A DNA stretch of 64,000 bases from Burkholderia anthina (GCF_001547525.1 NZ_CM003769.1:496001-560000), one strand, 5' to 3'. Positions 24,991 through 34,870 are shown, counted from the first letter of the stretch. Made by a program: numbers and translations. Notes: generated by a model from the sequence alone, not told the origin.

Positions 24991-27110
24991 CCTATCCGAG
25001 CCTCCGCGACTGGCTGTTCTCGGGCAAGACATTCGCCGCATCGATGCTGGCGCTGTACCTCGGCCTGTATTTCCAGTTGCCGCGCCCGTACTGGGCGATG
25101 GCGAGCGTGTACATCGTGTCGAACCCGTTCGTCGGCGCGACGCGCTCGAAAGCGCTGTACCGCGCGCTCGGCACCGCGCTCGGCGCGGCCGCCGCGATTT
25201 TCTTCGTGCCGCCGTTCGTCGAGACGCCGCTCCTGTTCAGCATCATCGTCGCGACCTGGTGCGGCACGCTGCTGTACCTCGCGATCTCCGATCGCACCGC
25301 GCGCAGCTACGTCTTCATGCTCGCCGGCTATACGATGCCGCTGGTCGCGCTGCCGACCGTCACCGACCCGTCCACGATATTCGACGTCGCGATCGCGCGC
25401 ACCGAGGAAATCGTGCTCGGCATCGTCTGCGCGAGCGTGGTCGGCAGCACCGTGTTTCCGAACCGGCTCGCGCCGACGCTGATCGAGCGCACCGACGCGT
25501 GGTTCAAGGACGCCGCGTTCTACGGCCGCGAAACGCTGTCCGGGCATCTGGCCGGCAAGGCGCTGTCCGCGTGCCGGCAGCGGCTCGCCGCGACCATCAC
25601 CGGCCTCGAGTTCCTGCTGAGCCAGCTGGGCTACGACCATGCGCATCCGCGCCTGCTCGCGCGGGCGCAGGCGCTCGCAGGCCGGATGCAGCTGTTCCTG
25701 CCGCTGATGTCGTCGCTCGCCGATCCGCTGGTCGCGCTGATGCGCGACCTGCACGTGCGCCCGCCCGCGCTCGACGCGCTGCTGGCCGACGCCGCGAAGT
25801 GGTTCGACGCGCCGCTGCCGGCCGTGAAGACCGGCACCGACGGCGACATGGCGCACGATCCGGTCGCGGACGACCTGCGCGCGCGCATCGCCGCGCTGCA
25901 GCCGCCCGCCAGCGCGCTGGCGAGCTGGGACGGCGCGCTGCTGTCGAATGCGCTGTGGCGGCTGCGCCAGGTCATCGACATCTGGCAGGACTGCCGCTCG
26001 CTGCGCGCGCTGATCGCGAACGAGTCGGGCGTGTGGCAGCCGCGCTACCGGCACTGGCGGCTCGGCGGCACCGAGCGCTTCTTCGATCGCGGGATGATGC
26101 TGTTCTCGACGCTGACCGTCGTGTTCGCGATCGTGTTCGCGTGCTGGCTGTGGATCTCGTCCGGCTGGCACGACGGCGCGGCCGCCGTCACGCTCGTGGC
26201 CGTGTCGTGCAGTTTCTTCGCCGCGCTCGACGAGCCGGCGCCGCTGGTGTTCAAGTTCTTCCTGTCGACCGCCGCGAGCGTCGTGTTCGCCGGCCTGTAC
26301 CTGTTCGTCGTGCTGCCGCACGTGCACGATTTCGCGATGCTCGTGCTGATGTTCGCGGGCCCGTTCATCCTGATCGGCACGCTGCTGCCGCGCCCGCAGT
26401 TCAACATGGTGACGATGCTCGTCGCCGTGAACACGGCTACCTTCATCAGCATCCAGAGCGCGTACGAAGCCGATTTCTTCGTGTTCCTGAACAGCAACCT
26501 CGCGGGCGTCGCCGGGCTGCTGTTCGCGTACGTGTGGACGCGCGCGACGCGCCCGTTCGGCGCGGAACTCGCGGTGCGGCGCCTGCTGCGCTCGGGCTGG
26601 GAGGACGTCGCGCGCTCCGCGTCGACACAGCCGCTCGACGACCAGCGCAACCACGCGTCGCGGATGCTCGATCGCGTCACGCAACTGCTGCCGCGCCTCG
26701 GCGCGTCCGACGATCACCGCCACCCGTCGATCGAAAGCTTCCGCGACCTGCGCATCGCGCTGAACGCGCTCGACCTGCGCCGCTCGCGCCGCCGGCTGTC
26801 GGGCGACGTACCCGACGCAATCGATCGCGTGCTGGCCGGCGTCACCGATCACTACGCGCGCTGCGCGGCCGCGAATGCGCGCCAGCCCGTGCCGCCCGCG
26901 CTGCTCGCGACGATCGACGACGCGCTGCGGCGTGTGGCCGGCAGCACCCTGCCGGGCGCCGCGCCGCCCGACGGCGCCGCCGCTCCCGCGGTGCCGGCCG
27001 CGCACCGCCGGCTGCGCGACACGCTGCACGCGCTCGTCGGGCTGCGCCTGTCGCTGTATCCGGCCGCGGCCGCACAACCGCCGCAGGCGCCGGACGGAGC
27101 GCGCGCATGA
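24987..27110 (+). CDS. FUSC-family inner-membrane efflux protein (AaeB/FusC-like)
   Basis: A 707-residue membrane protein with two clusters of hydrophobic segments, an N-terminal set (SMLALYLGLYFQLPRPYWAM onward) and a second near residues 370-520, separated by a cytoplasmic domain. This is the FUSC/AaeB layout of aromatic carboxylic acid and fusaric acid exporters. Start and stop overlap with marR (ATGA). It is followed by a DUF1656 small protein, a membrane-fusion protein and an outer-membrane factor, which form the complete pump. The substrate is unknown; p-hydroxybenzoate, fusaric acid and salicylate are candidates. Confidence 0.87.
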   Translation: MTYPSLRDWLFSGKTFAASMLALYLGLYFQLPRPYWAMASVYIVSNPFVGATRSKALYRALGTALGAAAAIFFVPPFVETPLLFSIIVATWCGTLLYLAISDRTARSYVFMLAGYTMPLVALPTVTDPSTIFDVAIARTEEIVLGIVCASVVGSTVFPNRLAPTLIERTDAWFKDAAFYGRETLSGHLAGKALSACRQRLAATITGLEFLLSQLGYDHAHPRLLARAQALAGRMQLFLPLMSSLADPLVALMRDLHVRPPALDALLADAAKWFDAPLPAVKTGTDGDMAHDPVADDLRARIAALQPPASALASWDGALLSNALWRLRQVIDIWQDCRSLRALIANESGVWQPRYRHWRLGGTERFFDRGMMLFSTLTVVFAIVFACWLWISSGWHDGAAAVTLVAVSCSFFAALDEPAPLVFKFFLSTAASVVFAGLYLFVVLPHVHDFAMLVLMFAGPFILIGTLLPRPQFNMVTMLVAVNTATFISIQSAYEADFFVFLNSNLAGVAGLLFAYVWTRATRPFGAELAVRRLLRSGWEDVARSASTQPLDDQRNHASRMLDRVTQLLPRLGASDDHRHPSIESFRDLRIALNALDLRRSRRRLSGDVPDAIDRVLAGVTDHYARCAAANARQPVPPALLATIDDALRRVAGSTLPGAAPPDGAAAPAVPAAHRRLRDTLHALVGLRLSLYPAAAAQPPQAPDGARA

Positions 27111-27144
27111 ACCGGCTTTCCACCCTGTCCTTCCGAGCGCGATC

Positions 27145-27357
27145 ATGATCGGCGAAATCGATATCTTCGGCGTGTTCGTGCCGGCCCCGCTCGTGCTGAT
27201 GCTGATCGCCTACCTGATCAACATCGTCGTGCGCGCGGCGCTCGAGCGTGTCGGCTTCTACCGCCTCGTCTGGCACCGTTCGATCTTCGACCTCGGCATC
27301 TACGTGTTCGTACTGGCCGCCGTCGTGATCGTGTCCCACCAACTCGTGGCTACCTAA
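27145..27357 (+). CDS. DUF1656 small membrane protein (AaeX-like)
   Basis: A 70-residue protein with two hydrophobic segments (PAPLVLMLIAYLINIVVRAA and YVFVLAAVVIVSHQL), matching DUF1656/AaeX, which always accompanies FUSC-type pumps. The start at 27145 (MIGEIDIFGVFV) is followed almost at once by the next gene: only 1 bp lies between its stop and the following GTG. Its role is thought to be structural or regulatory within the pump but is not established. Confidence 0.85.
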   Translation: MIGEIDIFGVFVPAPLVLMLIAYLINIVVRAALERVGFYRLVWHRSIFDLGIYVFVLAAVVIVSHQLVAT

Positions 27358-27358
27358 C

Positions 27359-28309
27359 GTGAAAAAATCCTGGCTCTCGGCAGGGCAAGTCCTGCTCACC
27401 CTGATCGTCGTCGTCGTGGCCGGCCTCGTGCTGTGGCGCATCATCAACTACTACATGTTCTCGCCGTGGACACGCGACGGGCACGTGCGCGCCGACGTGA
27501 TCCAGGTCGCGCCGGACGTGTCCGGCCTCATCACGTCGGTGCAGGTTGCCGACAACCAGGAGGTCAAGCGCGGCCAGGTGCTGTTCGTGATCGACCAGGC
27601 GCGCTACGCGCTCGCGGAGCGGCTCGCCGAAGCGACGCTCGCGCAGCGCCGCGCGACGCTGGCGCAGGCGAAGCGCGAATACGCGCGCAACCTGCAGCTC
27701 GGCAACCTGGTCGCGAGCGAACAGGTCGAGGAAAGCCGCACGCGCGTCGAGCAGGGCGAAGCCGGCGTCGCCGATGCGCAGGTGTCGCTCGACACCGCGA
27801 AGCTGAACCTGCAGCGCACGACGATCGTCAGTCCCGTGGACGGCTACCTGAACGACCGCGCGCCGCGCGTCGGCGAATACGTGCCGGCCGGCCGCGCGGT
27901 GCTGTCGGTCGTCGATCGCCATTCGTTCCGCGTCGACGGCTACTTCGAGGAAACCAAGCTGCGCGGCATCCATATCGGCCAGCCGGTCGACATCATCGTG
28001 ATGGGCGAGCCGCATGCGCTGCGCGGCCACGTGCAGAGCATCGTCGCCGCGATCGAGGATCGCGACCGCACGCAGGGCGCGAACCTGCTGCCGAACGTGA
28101 ACCCGGCATTCAGCTGGGTGCGGCTCGCGCAGCGCGTGCCGGTGCGCGTCGTGCTCGACGAGGTGCCGGACGATTTCCGGATGATCGCAGGCCGCACCGC
28201 GACCGTGTCGATGCGCGGCGCCGACGCGCGCCGCAACGCCGACGCGAAGCCGGCGGCCGGTGCCGGCACGGCGCCCGCGGCATCCGGCGCGGCGGGAGCA
28301 TCGCAATGA
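27359..28309 (+). CDS. HlyD/EmrA-type membrane fusion protein, GTG start
   Basis: A 316-residue periplasmic adaptor with one N-terminal membrane segment (VLLTLIVVVVAGLVLWRI). A biotinyl-lipoyl-like domain follows (VRADVIQVAPDVSGLITSVQ), then a coiled-coil hairpin (residues ~80-150) and a beta-barrel region. The start is a GTG at 27359 directly after the DUF1656 stop. It links the FUSC exporter to the outer-membrane factor encoded next, with which it overlaps by ATGA. The C-terminus is Ala-rich. Confidence 0.88.
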   Translation: MKKSWLSAGQVLLTLIVVVVAGLVLWRIINYYMFSPWTRDGHVRADVIQVAPDVSGLITSVQVADNQEVKRGQVLFVIDQARYALAERLAEATLAQRRATLAQAKREYARNLQLGNLVASEQVEESRTRVEQGEAGVADAQVSLDTAKLNLQRTTIVSPVDGYLNDRAPRVGEYVPAGRAVLSVVDRHSFRVDGYFEETKLRGIHIGQPVDIIVMGEPHALRGHVQSIVAAIEDRDRTQGANLLPNVNPAFSWVRLAQRVPVRVVLDEVPDDFRMIAGRTATVSMRGADARRNADAKPAAGAGTAPAASGAAGASQ

Positions 28310-29799
28310 AGCGGCATGCCCTGCGCGTCGCGGCGACGCTCGCGCCCCTGGCGCTTGCACTCGGTGCATGCAAGTCGGTCGGCCCCGACTACACGCTGCC
28401 GCAGCAGGCGTACGTCAATGCGCCGCTCGCGAATCACGCGCTCGACGACGCGAACGGCGCGCTGGTGTCGCGCGACGCGGTGCCTGGCAACTGGTGGCAA
28501 CTGTACGACGACCCGGTGCTCGACGGGCTCGTGCGCGATGCGCTGAAGTCGAACACCGACCTGCGCGTCGCCGCCGCGAACCTCGCGCGCTCGCGCGCGG
28601 CCCTGGTGGCCGCGAATGAACAGGGCGGATTCTCGGGCGGGGCGGAAGCGGCCGTGCAACGCGCGCAGGAATCGGCCGAGCAGTACCTGCTCGAAAACAA
28701 GCTGCCGGTCGTCAACGAAGGCACGGTCGGCATCAACGTGTCGTACGAGCTCGACCTGTTCGGCAAGCTGCGGCGCGGTGTCGAAGCCGCGCGCGCGGAC
28801 AGCGAGGCCGTCAAGGCGGCCGGCGACCTCGCGCGCATCACGGTCGTGGCCGACGTCGTGCGCGCCTACGTCGAAGCATGCTCGGCCGGCGACGAACTGG
28901 CGATCGCGAAGCGGTCGCTCGCGCTGCAGCAGCAACGCGTCGCGCTGTCGCAGCGGCTGCGCGATGCAGGACGCGGCAACCAGACCGACGTGACGCGCGG
29001 CGTGACGCAGGTACGCACGCTCGCCGCCGACATCCCGCGCTTCGAAGGCCGGCGCAAGATCGCGCAGTACCAGCTCGCCGCGCTGCTCGCGCGCGCGCCG
29101 GCCGACCTGCCGAAAGCCGTCACCGAATGCGAACGCCTGCCGAAGCTGCGTCAGCCGATTCCGATCGGCGACGGCGCCGCGTTGCTGCGCCGCCGCCCCG
29201 ATGTACGCGAAGCCGAGCGGCAACTCGCCGCCGCGACCGCGCGGATCGGCGTGGCGACCGCCGCGCTGTACCCGTCGGTCAGCATCGGTGCATCGGCCGG
29301 CTCGGTCGGCGTCGCCGCCGACCTGTTTTCATCCACCACGAATCGCTGGTCGTTCGGACCGCTGATCAGCTGGTCGTTCCCCGTCAACGGCCAGCGTGCG
29401 CGCGTGCGCGAAGCCGAAGCCGCGACGGGCGGCGCGCTCGCGCACTTCGACGGCGTCGTGCTGAATGCGCTGCGCGAAACGCAGTCGAGCCTCGCGACCT
29501 ACGCGGCCGACGTGCAGCGCACGGACGCGCTGCGCACCGCGTACGAGTCGGCCCGCAATTCCGCCGCCGAAACGCATCGTCTCTATGCGGCCGGCCGCGA
29601 ATCGTTCCTCTCCGATCTCGATGCGACGCGCACGTTGACGAGCGTGCGGGCGCAGGTCGCGGCGGCCGAAGGCCAGGTCGCGGCCGATCAGGTGCGGCTC
29701 TTCCTCGCACTCGGCGGAGGTTGGGAGAGCGACGGCGCGACAGGCGCCGGCGCCGGCTCCGCCGCCGCAGCACCCGCGAGCGGCCCGTCAGCGCCGTAG
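28306..29799 (+). CDS. outer-membrane efflux lipoprotein (NodT family)
   Basis: A 497-residue outer-membrane factor. It begins with a lipoprotein signal peptide ending in the lipobox LALGAC (Cys ~21), then SVGPDYTLPQ, the typical NodT start. Two OEP repeats follow, with the conserved LRRRPDVREAERQLAAATARIG segment in two parts. It completes the MarR-controlled FUSC pump as TolC-like channel. ATG overlaps the preceding stop (ATGA). The operon ends here; the next gene has its own start signal 185 bp away. Confidence 0.88.
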   Translation: MKRHALRVAATLAPLALALGACKSVGPDYTLPQQAYVNAPLANHALDDANGALVSRDAVPGNWWQLYDDPVLDGLVRDALKSNTDLRVAAANLARSRAALVAANEQGGFSGGAEAAVQRAQESAEQYLLENKLPVVNEGTVGINVSYELDLFGKLRRGVEAARADSEAVKAAGDLARITVVADVVRAYVEACSAGDELAIAKRSLALQQQRVALSQRLRDAGRGNQTDVTRGVTQVRTLAADIPRFEGRRKIAQYQLAALLARAPADLPKAVTECERLPKLRQPIPIGDGAALLRRRPDVREAERQLAAATARIGVATAALYPSVSIGASAGSVGVAADLFSSTTNRWSFGPLISWSFPVNGQRARVREAEAATGGALAHFDGVVLNALRETQSSLATYAADVQRTDALRTAYESARNSAAETHRLYAAGRESFLSDLDATRTLTSVRAQVAAAEGQVAADQVRLFLALGGGWESDGATGAGAGSAAAAPASGPSAP

Positions 29800-29984
29800 C
29801 GCCAGCGCCGTCGGCCCCGTCACGCAGGTATGACGGTACACGCGGTGGCGGCGAGTTTTCGCCGGCTCGCGGCGTGGCATCCGCCGGGCGCCGCGCCCCG
29901 GCGTTGACGGTACACTCGCCGATGCACTTCCATTCATCTGCCGCCGCTGCCGGCCCGGCCGCGGCACCCACCCGGAGAGTCATC

Positions 29985-30410
29985 ATGCGAACCAGCGCCC
30001 GCAACCAGTTCGCCGGCCAGATCAGCGCCGTCAAACCCGGCGCCGTCAACGACGAAATCACGCTGCGCACGCAGGACGGCCTCGAGATCGTCGCCGTGAT
30101 CACCCACGGCAGCGCGGCGTCGCTGGGCCTCGCGGTCGGCACGAACGCGTTCGCACTCGTCAAGGCGTCGTCGGTCATCGTGATGGTCGGCGTCGACAGC
30201 AGCAAGGTGTCGGCCCGCAATTGCGTCGCGGGCACCATCGCGTCGGTCGCGAAGGGCGCGGTCAATTCGGAGGTCGTGATCAAGGCCACGAGCGGCGCGG
30301 AGATCATCGCGATCGTCACCAACGACAGCGTCGATCGTCTCGGCCTCGCGAGCGGCGCCGCCGCATCCGCGATCTTCAAGGCATCGAGCGTGATCGTCGG
30401 CGTCGAGTGA
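29985..30410 (+). CDS. TOBE/Mop-type molybdate-binding protein (two domains)
   Basis: A 141-residue protein made of two tandem Mop/TOBE repeats of about 68 residues, each starting with NQFAG- or NCVAG-type sequence and ending KASSVIV. This is the di-domain molbindin layout that binds molybdate or tungstate oxyanions in the cytoplasm. GGAGAG lies just before the ATG at 29985 (MRTSARNQFAG). It stands alone, without modABC genes nearby, and could serve as a storage or buffering protein. Confidence 0.87.
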   Translation: MRTSARNQFAGQISAVKPGAVNDEITLRTQDGLEIVAVITHGSAASLGLAVGTNAFALVKASSVIVMVGVDSSKVSARNCVAGTIASVAKGAVNSEVVIKATSGAEIIAIVTNDSVDRLGLASGAAASAIFKASSVIVGVE

Positions 30411-30654
30411 TCGCGTGACGATCGCGATGGCGAGTCATTGTGCGCCGCGCATGCCCGTCAAACCGCGGGCGGGTTGCCGGCGCGCGTTCCGCGCTTCCAA
30501 CCTGATCCGGCCGCGCGCGGCACGCGGCACGCGCATGCCGGCGCATGCTTCTGCAACATGCCGGCAACCGCCAGGGCCGGACCAATGACCGGCTTTCCGC
30601 GCTTCCCATAAACGGTTAGCTTGCGCCCGCCGGCGCGCGTCGCTCACGACACGG

Positions 30655-31716
30655 TCAATGCCGATGCCGGTGATGAATGTCCGGAAAATGCGCATGGCTG
30701 TGCGTGATCGGCAGATGCACGTGCGGATGCGTGTGCGGTTCGTCGCCGTCATACGGGAAGTCGTGCGCGTGTTGGTGATGGTCGTCGTGCCGATGCCGAT
30801 GCGTATGCTCGAGCCGCTCGTGCGCATGCGTGTGTTCGTGCCGTTCGCGCATATGCAGCCAGATGCCGAGCGCCATCAGCGCGGCCGCGATCCAGAACGT
30901 CGCGGGCGGCAGTGCCGGCCAGATCAGCAGCGACAGCACGACCCCGAACAGCGGCGCGATCGAAAAGTAAGCGCCGGTGCGCGCGCTGCCGAGATGACGC
31001 AGCGCGACGACGAACAGCACGAGGCTGATCCCGTAGCCGCCGAGCCCCGTCAGCATCGCCGCCGCCGTGACCGGTATCGCGGGCAGCGTCGAGCCGGTCG
31101 CCAGCGCGATGCCGATGTTCACCGGCCCCGCGATCAGCCCTTTCAGGCACGCGATCACCATCGCGTCGTTCGCGGCCACCTTGCGGGTCAGGTTGTTGTC
31201 GATCGCCCAGCACAGGCATGCGCCGACGATCAGCAGCGCACCGACCGGCACACCGGCGCGGCCCGGTGTCCACGACAACAGCGCGCCGCCGGCGACGATC
31301 GCCACCATGCCGACGAACACCTGCGTATCCACGTTCTCGCGGAACACGACCCACGCAATCACAGCCGTCAGCACGCCTTCGAGATTGAGCAGCAACGCGC
31401 TCGTCGCCGCCGGCGTGGTCGACAGCCCGAGCATCAGCAAAGCCGGGCCGGCCACGCCGCCCGCCGCGATCGCGCCGGCCAGCCAACGCAGGTCCGCGCG
31501 CTGCAGCGGTGCGGCATCCGCGGTTGGCGCGCGACGGCCGTACCAGCCGCGCAACAGGATTCCGATGCCGAGCCCGACGCCACTGCCCAGATAGAAGAGG
31601 CCTGCGACCATGAACGGCGACATCGCGCCGATCAGCGCCTTAGCGAGCGGTGTCGCGGCGCCGAACAGCGTGGCGGCGGCGAGCGCGACGAAAATCGCGG
31701 AATGTCTCGGGTTCAT
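30655..31716 (-). CDS. EamA/DMT-family permease with His-rich C-terminal tail
   Basis: A 353-residue DMT transporter with about ten hydrophobic segments in two EamA repeats (GAATPLAKALIGAMSPFMVA near the start; AIDNNLTRKV in the second repeat). The last 66 residues form a polar tail holding 24 histidines, many as HxH and HH, next to Asp and Glu. Such tails bind Ni, Zn or Co and usually occur on cation carriers or metallochaperones, so this may be a metal exporter or a metal-sensing DMT protein. The start at 31716 (MNPRHSAIF) drops a poor extension. No metal regulator is adjacent. Confidence 0.82.
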   Translation of the reverse strand: MNPRHSAIFVALAAATLFGAATPLAKALIGAMSPFMVAGLFYLGSGVGLGIGILLRGWYGRRAPTADAAPLQRADLRWLAGAIAAGGVAGPALLMLGLSTTPAATSALLLNLEGVLTAVIAWVVFRENVDTQVFVGMVAIVAGGALLSWTPGRAGVPVGALLIVGACLCWAIDNNLTRKVAANDAMVIACLKGLIAGPVNIGIALATGSTLPAIPVTAAAMLTGLGGYGISLVLFVVALRHLGSARTGAYFSIAPLFGVVLSLLIWPALPPATFWIAAALMALGIWLHMRERHEHTHAHERLEHTHRHRHDDHHQHAHDFPYDGDEPHTHPHVHLPITHSHAHFPDIHHRHRH

Positions 31717-32197
31717 GATCCGGTTTGAATTGACGTTGAAGAGCCCGGCTTGGCATCCGCCGGCATCGGTTATCGTTCGGCATGCAAGCCGCATGCACGC
31801 GCCGAGCGGCCGTAAGCGGACGATCCAATCGCAATTATCGCGCGCCATCATGTCACGACGGCCGGATGGGATCGCACGCACGGAAATCGGCGATTCCCGC
31901 CGATCAATTCGGAAACCGAAATATATGACTGAAGCTGCAATTTGCTCGGCTATGCAAACCGTCTACGCGGGGATATGAAAAAGGCGGAGCATCGCGCATG
32001 CGGCGACGTTCGACGGACGTTCGTTGTCCGGTCGGGTGGCTCGTTCAACGTGAGAAGGAATGCGTACCGGCAGATCGGACGCCGGTGGAGGGAGTCCCGG
32101 CCTGCCTCGGTCGAGCCAGGCCGGTCTGTCGTGTCATGCGCCGCATGCGGCGGGCATGTTGGCATGTGCGGTGCAACGAGCCGCGGCGCGATGCCGA
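31717..32197. other. non-coding gap before the ProQ gene
   Basis: About 480 bp upstream of the DMT permease and downstream of the ProQ-type gene. No credible gene: the frames crossing it are shadows with no family-like segments. It presumably holds the DMT promoter. Confidence 0.55.
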
Positions 32198-32875
32198 TTA
32201 GTCGTTGCTGGCCGTTTGCTGTTCGACCTGCGGCGCGGCGTCGTTCTGCACCTTCGCTTCCGCTTCCACTTCGGCTTGCGCCGGCTGCGGCGCGGCAGCG
32301 CCCTCGGCCTGCTGCTCGGCCTTCGGCTGCTGCGGCGCACCCTTGGCCGATTGTGCCGCGCCCTTGCCCGGACGGCGAGCCTTCAGCCGGCGCGCGCGCG
32401 CCGCGTCGTCGTGCGTCACGCGCCCGGCTTCGTTGCCCTGCAGGTCGACGCGCACCGCGTCCTCGACAAGGCAGGACCAGTAGCGGTTGCCGCGGCACCA
32501 CGTCGACATCGCTTCGCGCAGTTCGGCTTCGTTGAGACCGATGGCCTGCGCCTCGCGTGCGAGATCGTCCCAGATGCCGACCTTGAGCGGTACTTTGGGG
32601 GCCGGATTCTTCGGGAATGCGCGCGGAAACTTCCGCTGCAGTTTGCCGATTGCGACGATGACCGGATCGACCGGGGCCGACGGCTTCGCCGAAGCAGGCT
32701 TCGCCCGATGCTGCGCCTGGGCGGCGGCGCCCGGCTTGGCGCCGCGAGACGGCCGGTCGCCGGACTTCGGCTTCGCGCCGGCGTCCGTCGGCGCTGCCGG
32801 CCGCTTCGCGTTGCGCTCCTGCTTGGCCTTCGCTGCGAGCTGCGCCCGCAATTCGGCAAGTTGTTCAAAACCCAT
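32198..32875 (-). CDS. ProQ/FinO-domain RNA-binding protein
   Basis: A 225-residue protein with a central FinO/ProQ domain (residues ~85-170; FPRAFPKNPAPKVPLKVGI and AMSTWCRGNRYWSCL). It is flanked by Lys/Ala-rich N- and C-terminal linkers that are probably disordered; the C-terminus ends with Glu/Gln/Ala-rich repeats. Such proteins are RNA chaperones acting on small RNAs and mRNA 3' ends. On a replicon with a Rep/Par module it might also act on replicon RNAs, but that is speculation. The start at 32875 (MGFEQLAEL) gives the usual N-terminus. Confidence 0.86.
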   Translation of the reverse strand: MGFEQLAELRAQLAAKAKQERNAKRPAAPTDAGAKPKSGDRPSRGAKPGAAAQAQHRAKPASAKPSAPVDPVIVAIGKLQRKFPRAFPKNPAPKVPLKVGIWDDLAREAQAIGLNEAELREAMSTWCRGNRYWSCLVEDAVRVDLQGNEAGRVTHDDAARARRLKARRPGKGAAQSAKGAPQQPKAEQQAEGAAAPQPAQAEVEAEAKVQNDAAPQVEQQTASND

Positions 32876-33497
32876 AAATTCAATCCACCAGGAATATAAG
32901 GTGTGGTTCGTGCGGCCCTGCCGCGCGGCTTGCAAGCTTCGCCGCCATGCGTGCGGCCCGTCTGCCGCCGGTGCGGAACACTACGGGGCCGCATCGCGCA
33001 CGTCACTCTGTTTTCAGGCACCCGGCCTCGATGCCGGACAAGGCAGGAGTGGAAGTATACCGGTACGCGGGACAGCCGGCTGACTCGCCGGTCCGGATTT
33101 GCCCGATCCGGGGTGCCGGAAATGCGTCCGCGCGGTCGTGTTGCGCATTATATGGATACGTTTCCGGATGTCACGCCATTAGAGGCCACTACCGGAAATC
33201 GGGGCCGGGGCGACATGCGATGAACGGTGTTCCGCGTGACGGATATCGAACCGCGGCGCGTTGCGTCGCCTTCGGACACCGCGCCGCACGCCCGCGCCTC
33301 GTTTGCGCCGGCATCGCTGTACGACTCGTTGCGTCCGCATCGATCATGGCGCGGACGAAGATATCGGAAAGTGCGTAGTATGGCCAAAGCAACTTCGCTG
33401 GCGGCAGGGCGCGCGTGCTTTTCACCGCGCGCCCGATCGGCCGGGCGCGATCCCGTTGCCTGCGAAAATGCCCGGTGACACGAGATGGAGCGAATGC
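32876..33497. other. non-coding gap between ProQ and DUF2889 genes
   Basis: About 620 bp between divergent genes. The frames here show no family-like segments or good start signals, so I see only promoter space. Confidence 0.5.
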
Positions 33498-34082
33498 ATG
33501 GTTTCCCAAGACGACACGCCGCACGACGGCATCACGCGCGAGGAGATTCACCATCGGCAAATCGACATGCGCGGGTATCGACGCAGCGATGGCCTGTTCG
33601 AAGTGACGGCGTGCCTCGCGGACCGCAAGACCAGCGATTTCACGCCGCCCGGCGGCACACGGACGGTCGCGGCGCTGACGCCGCTCCATGATCTCGGCGT
33701 GACACTGGTCTTCGACATCGACATGGTCGTGCGCGCCGTATCCACGTTCATCCGTTCGCATCCGTATGCGCAGTGTCCGGGCGGTGGCGACTCGCTGCAG
33801 GCGCTCGTCGGGTTGAACATCGGCGCCGGCTGGAACAGCGAGGTGCGCAAGCGCCTGCCGTCCTGCGACACGTGCACGCACCTGAAGGAATTGCTCGGCC
33901 CGATCGCCACGACCGCCTATCAGACGATGGTCGGCATGCGGCGCTCGTCGCTCGATTACCGTGACAGCGAAGGAAAGCCGCTCAAGATCGACAGTTGCTA
34001 CGCATACGGCGCGTCGCGCGATCTCGTGAAACGTCTGTGGCCCGAGTACCATCGATCCGCGGCAACCGCAAAGGACAGTTGA
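33498..34082 (+). CDS. DUF2889 family protein
   Basis: A 194-residue protein matching DUF2889: IHHRQIDMRGYRRSDGLFEV at residues ~13-32, and a Cys-containing RLPSCDTCTHLKELL motif further on, which could bind a metal. No function is established for the family. GGAG lies seven bases before the ATG at 33498 (MVSQDDTP). It sits alone before the convergent flavodoxin-like gene. Confidence 0.8.
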   Translation: MVSQDDTPHDGITREEIHHRQIDMRGYRRSDGLFEVTACLADRKTSDFTPPGGTRTVAALTPLHDLGVTLVFDIDMVVRAVSTFIRSHPYAQCPGGGDSLQALVGLNIGAGWNSEVRKRLPSCDTCTHLKELLGPIATTAYQTMVGMRRSSLDYRDSEGKPLKIDSCYAYGASRDLVKRLWPEYHRSAATAKDS

Positions 34083-34189
34083 AGCCTTGGCATTCGGCCG
34101 ATTCGGCGTTGTTTGCGGAATCGGTATTGCGCGAATGGAGCGGATCCGACCTGTGCCGATACGGCAGATCTGCACCGTCGCATCCGTCG

Positions 34190-34681
34190 TCAGAAAACAC
34201 CCAGCACGAGCCCCGCGGCAAGACCCGCACCCAGTTCGGCGCAGCGCGCAAGCTCGTCGCCGCCGATCGTCTTCATCGCGAGAATACGCTCCGGCGTCTG
34301 CGCATGCGTGCAGACGATCAGGCCGGGCGCGACGCTCTTCAGCCGCCACCCGGTTGCGATCCGGTCGATCTGGCGCAATGCGTTCTGCCCATCGCTTCCG
34401 GCGCAGATCATCGCCGCATACGGACGGCCATTCACGCGATCGAGCGCCGCGTAATAGCAGCGATCGAAAAAGTCCTTCATCAGCCCGGACATCGCCGCAA
34501 GATTCTCGGGCGTCGCGAACAGGTACGCGTCGGCGGCCAGCACGTCGTCTGCGTTCGTCGCGTCCGCGCGCTGCAACCTGACGTCGACGCCAGGCTGAGC
34601 GCGAGCCGCATCGGCAGCCGCTTCGGCCATCTGCTGCGTGCCCCCGGTCATCGTGTGATAGACGATCAACAGCGTCTTCAT
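34190..34681 (-). CDS. flavodoxin-like NAD(P)H oxidoreductase
   Basis: A 163-residue flavodoxin-fold protein. The FMN-phosphate loop is near the N-terminus (LIVYHTMTGGTQQMAEA), and FATPENLAAMSGLMKDFFDR is typical of NADPH-dependent FMN reductases of the flavodoxin type. The start at 34681 (MKTLLIVYH) removes an N-terminal shadow. No electron-transfer partner is obvious next to it; it lies between DUF2889 and TetR genes. Confidence 0.83.
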   Translation of the reverse strand: MKTLLIVYHTMTGGTQQMAEAAADAARAQPGVDVRLQRADATNADDVLAADAYLFATPENLAAMSGLMKDFFDRCYYAALDRVNGRPYAAMICAGSDGQNALRQIDRIATGWRLKSVAPGLIVCTHAQTPERILAMKTIGGDELARCAELGAGLAAGLVLGVF

Positions 34682-34870
34682 GGATAGATGCTCACGTTCG
34701 GCTTCGGATGCGTCGACGATATCGCTGTTTCGGCCGGCCGCGCGGCCGTCACATGCGGGCGCCATGTTGCGTCGGTTGCCCGGATCGGCGGGTCGGCCGA
34801 CGCCCCGTCGGCGCGTGCATCGGCCACGATGTCGATTTGACCGCGCCTGCGGATGCTTTCGGATGCGCGT

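Noticed and set aside
30658-31728. 356-residue plus-strand open frame opposite the DMT permease
   Set aside because: Met/Arg/Val-rich shadow created by the His codons of the real tail.
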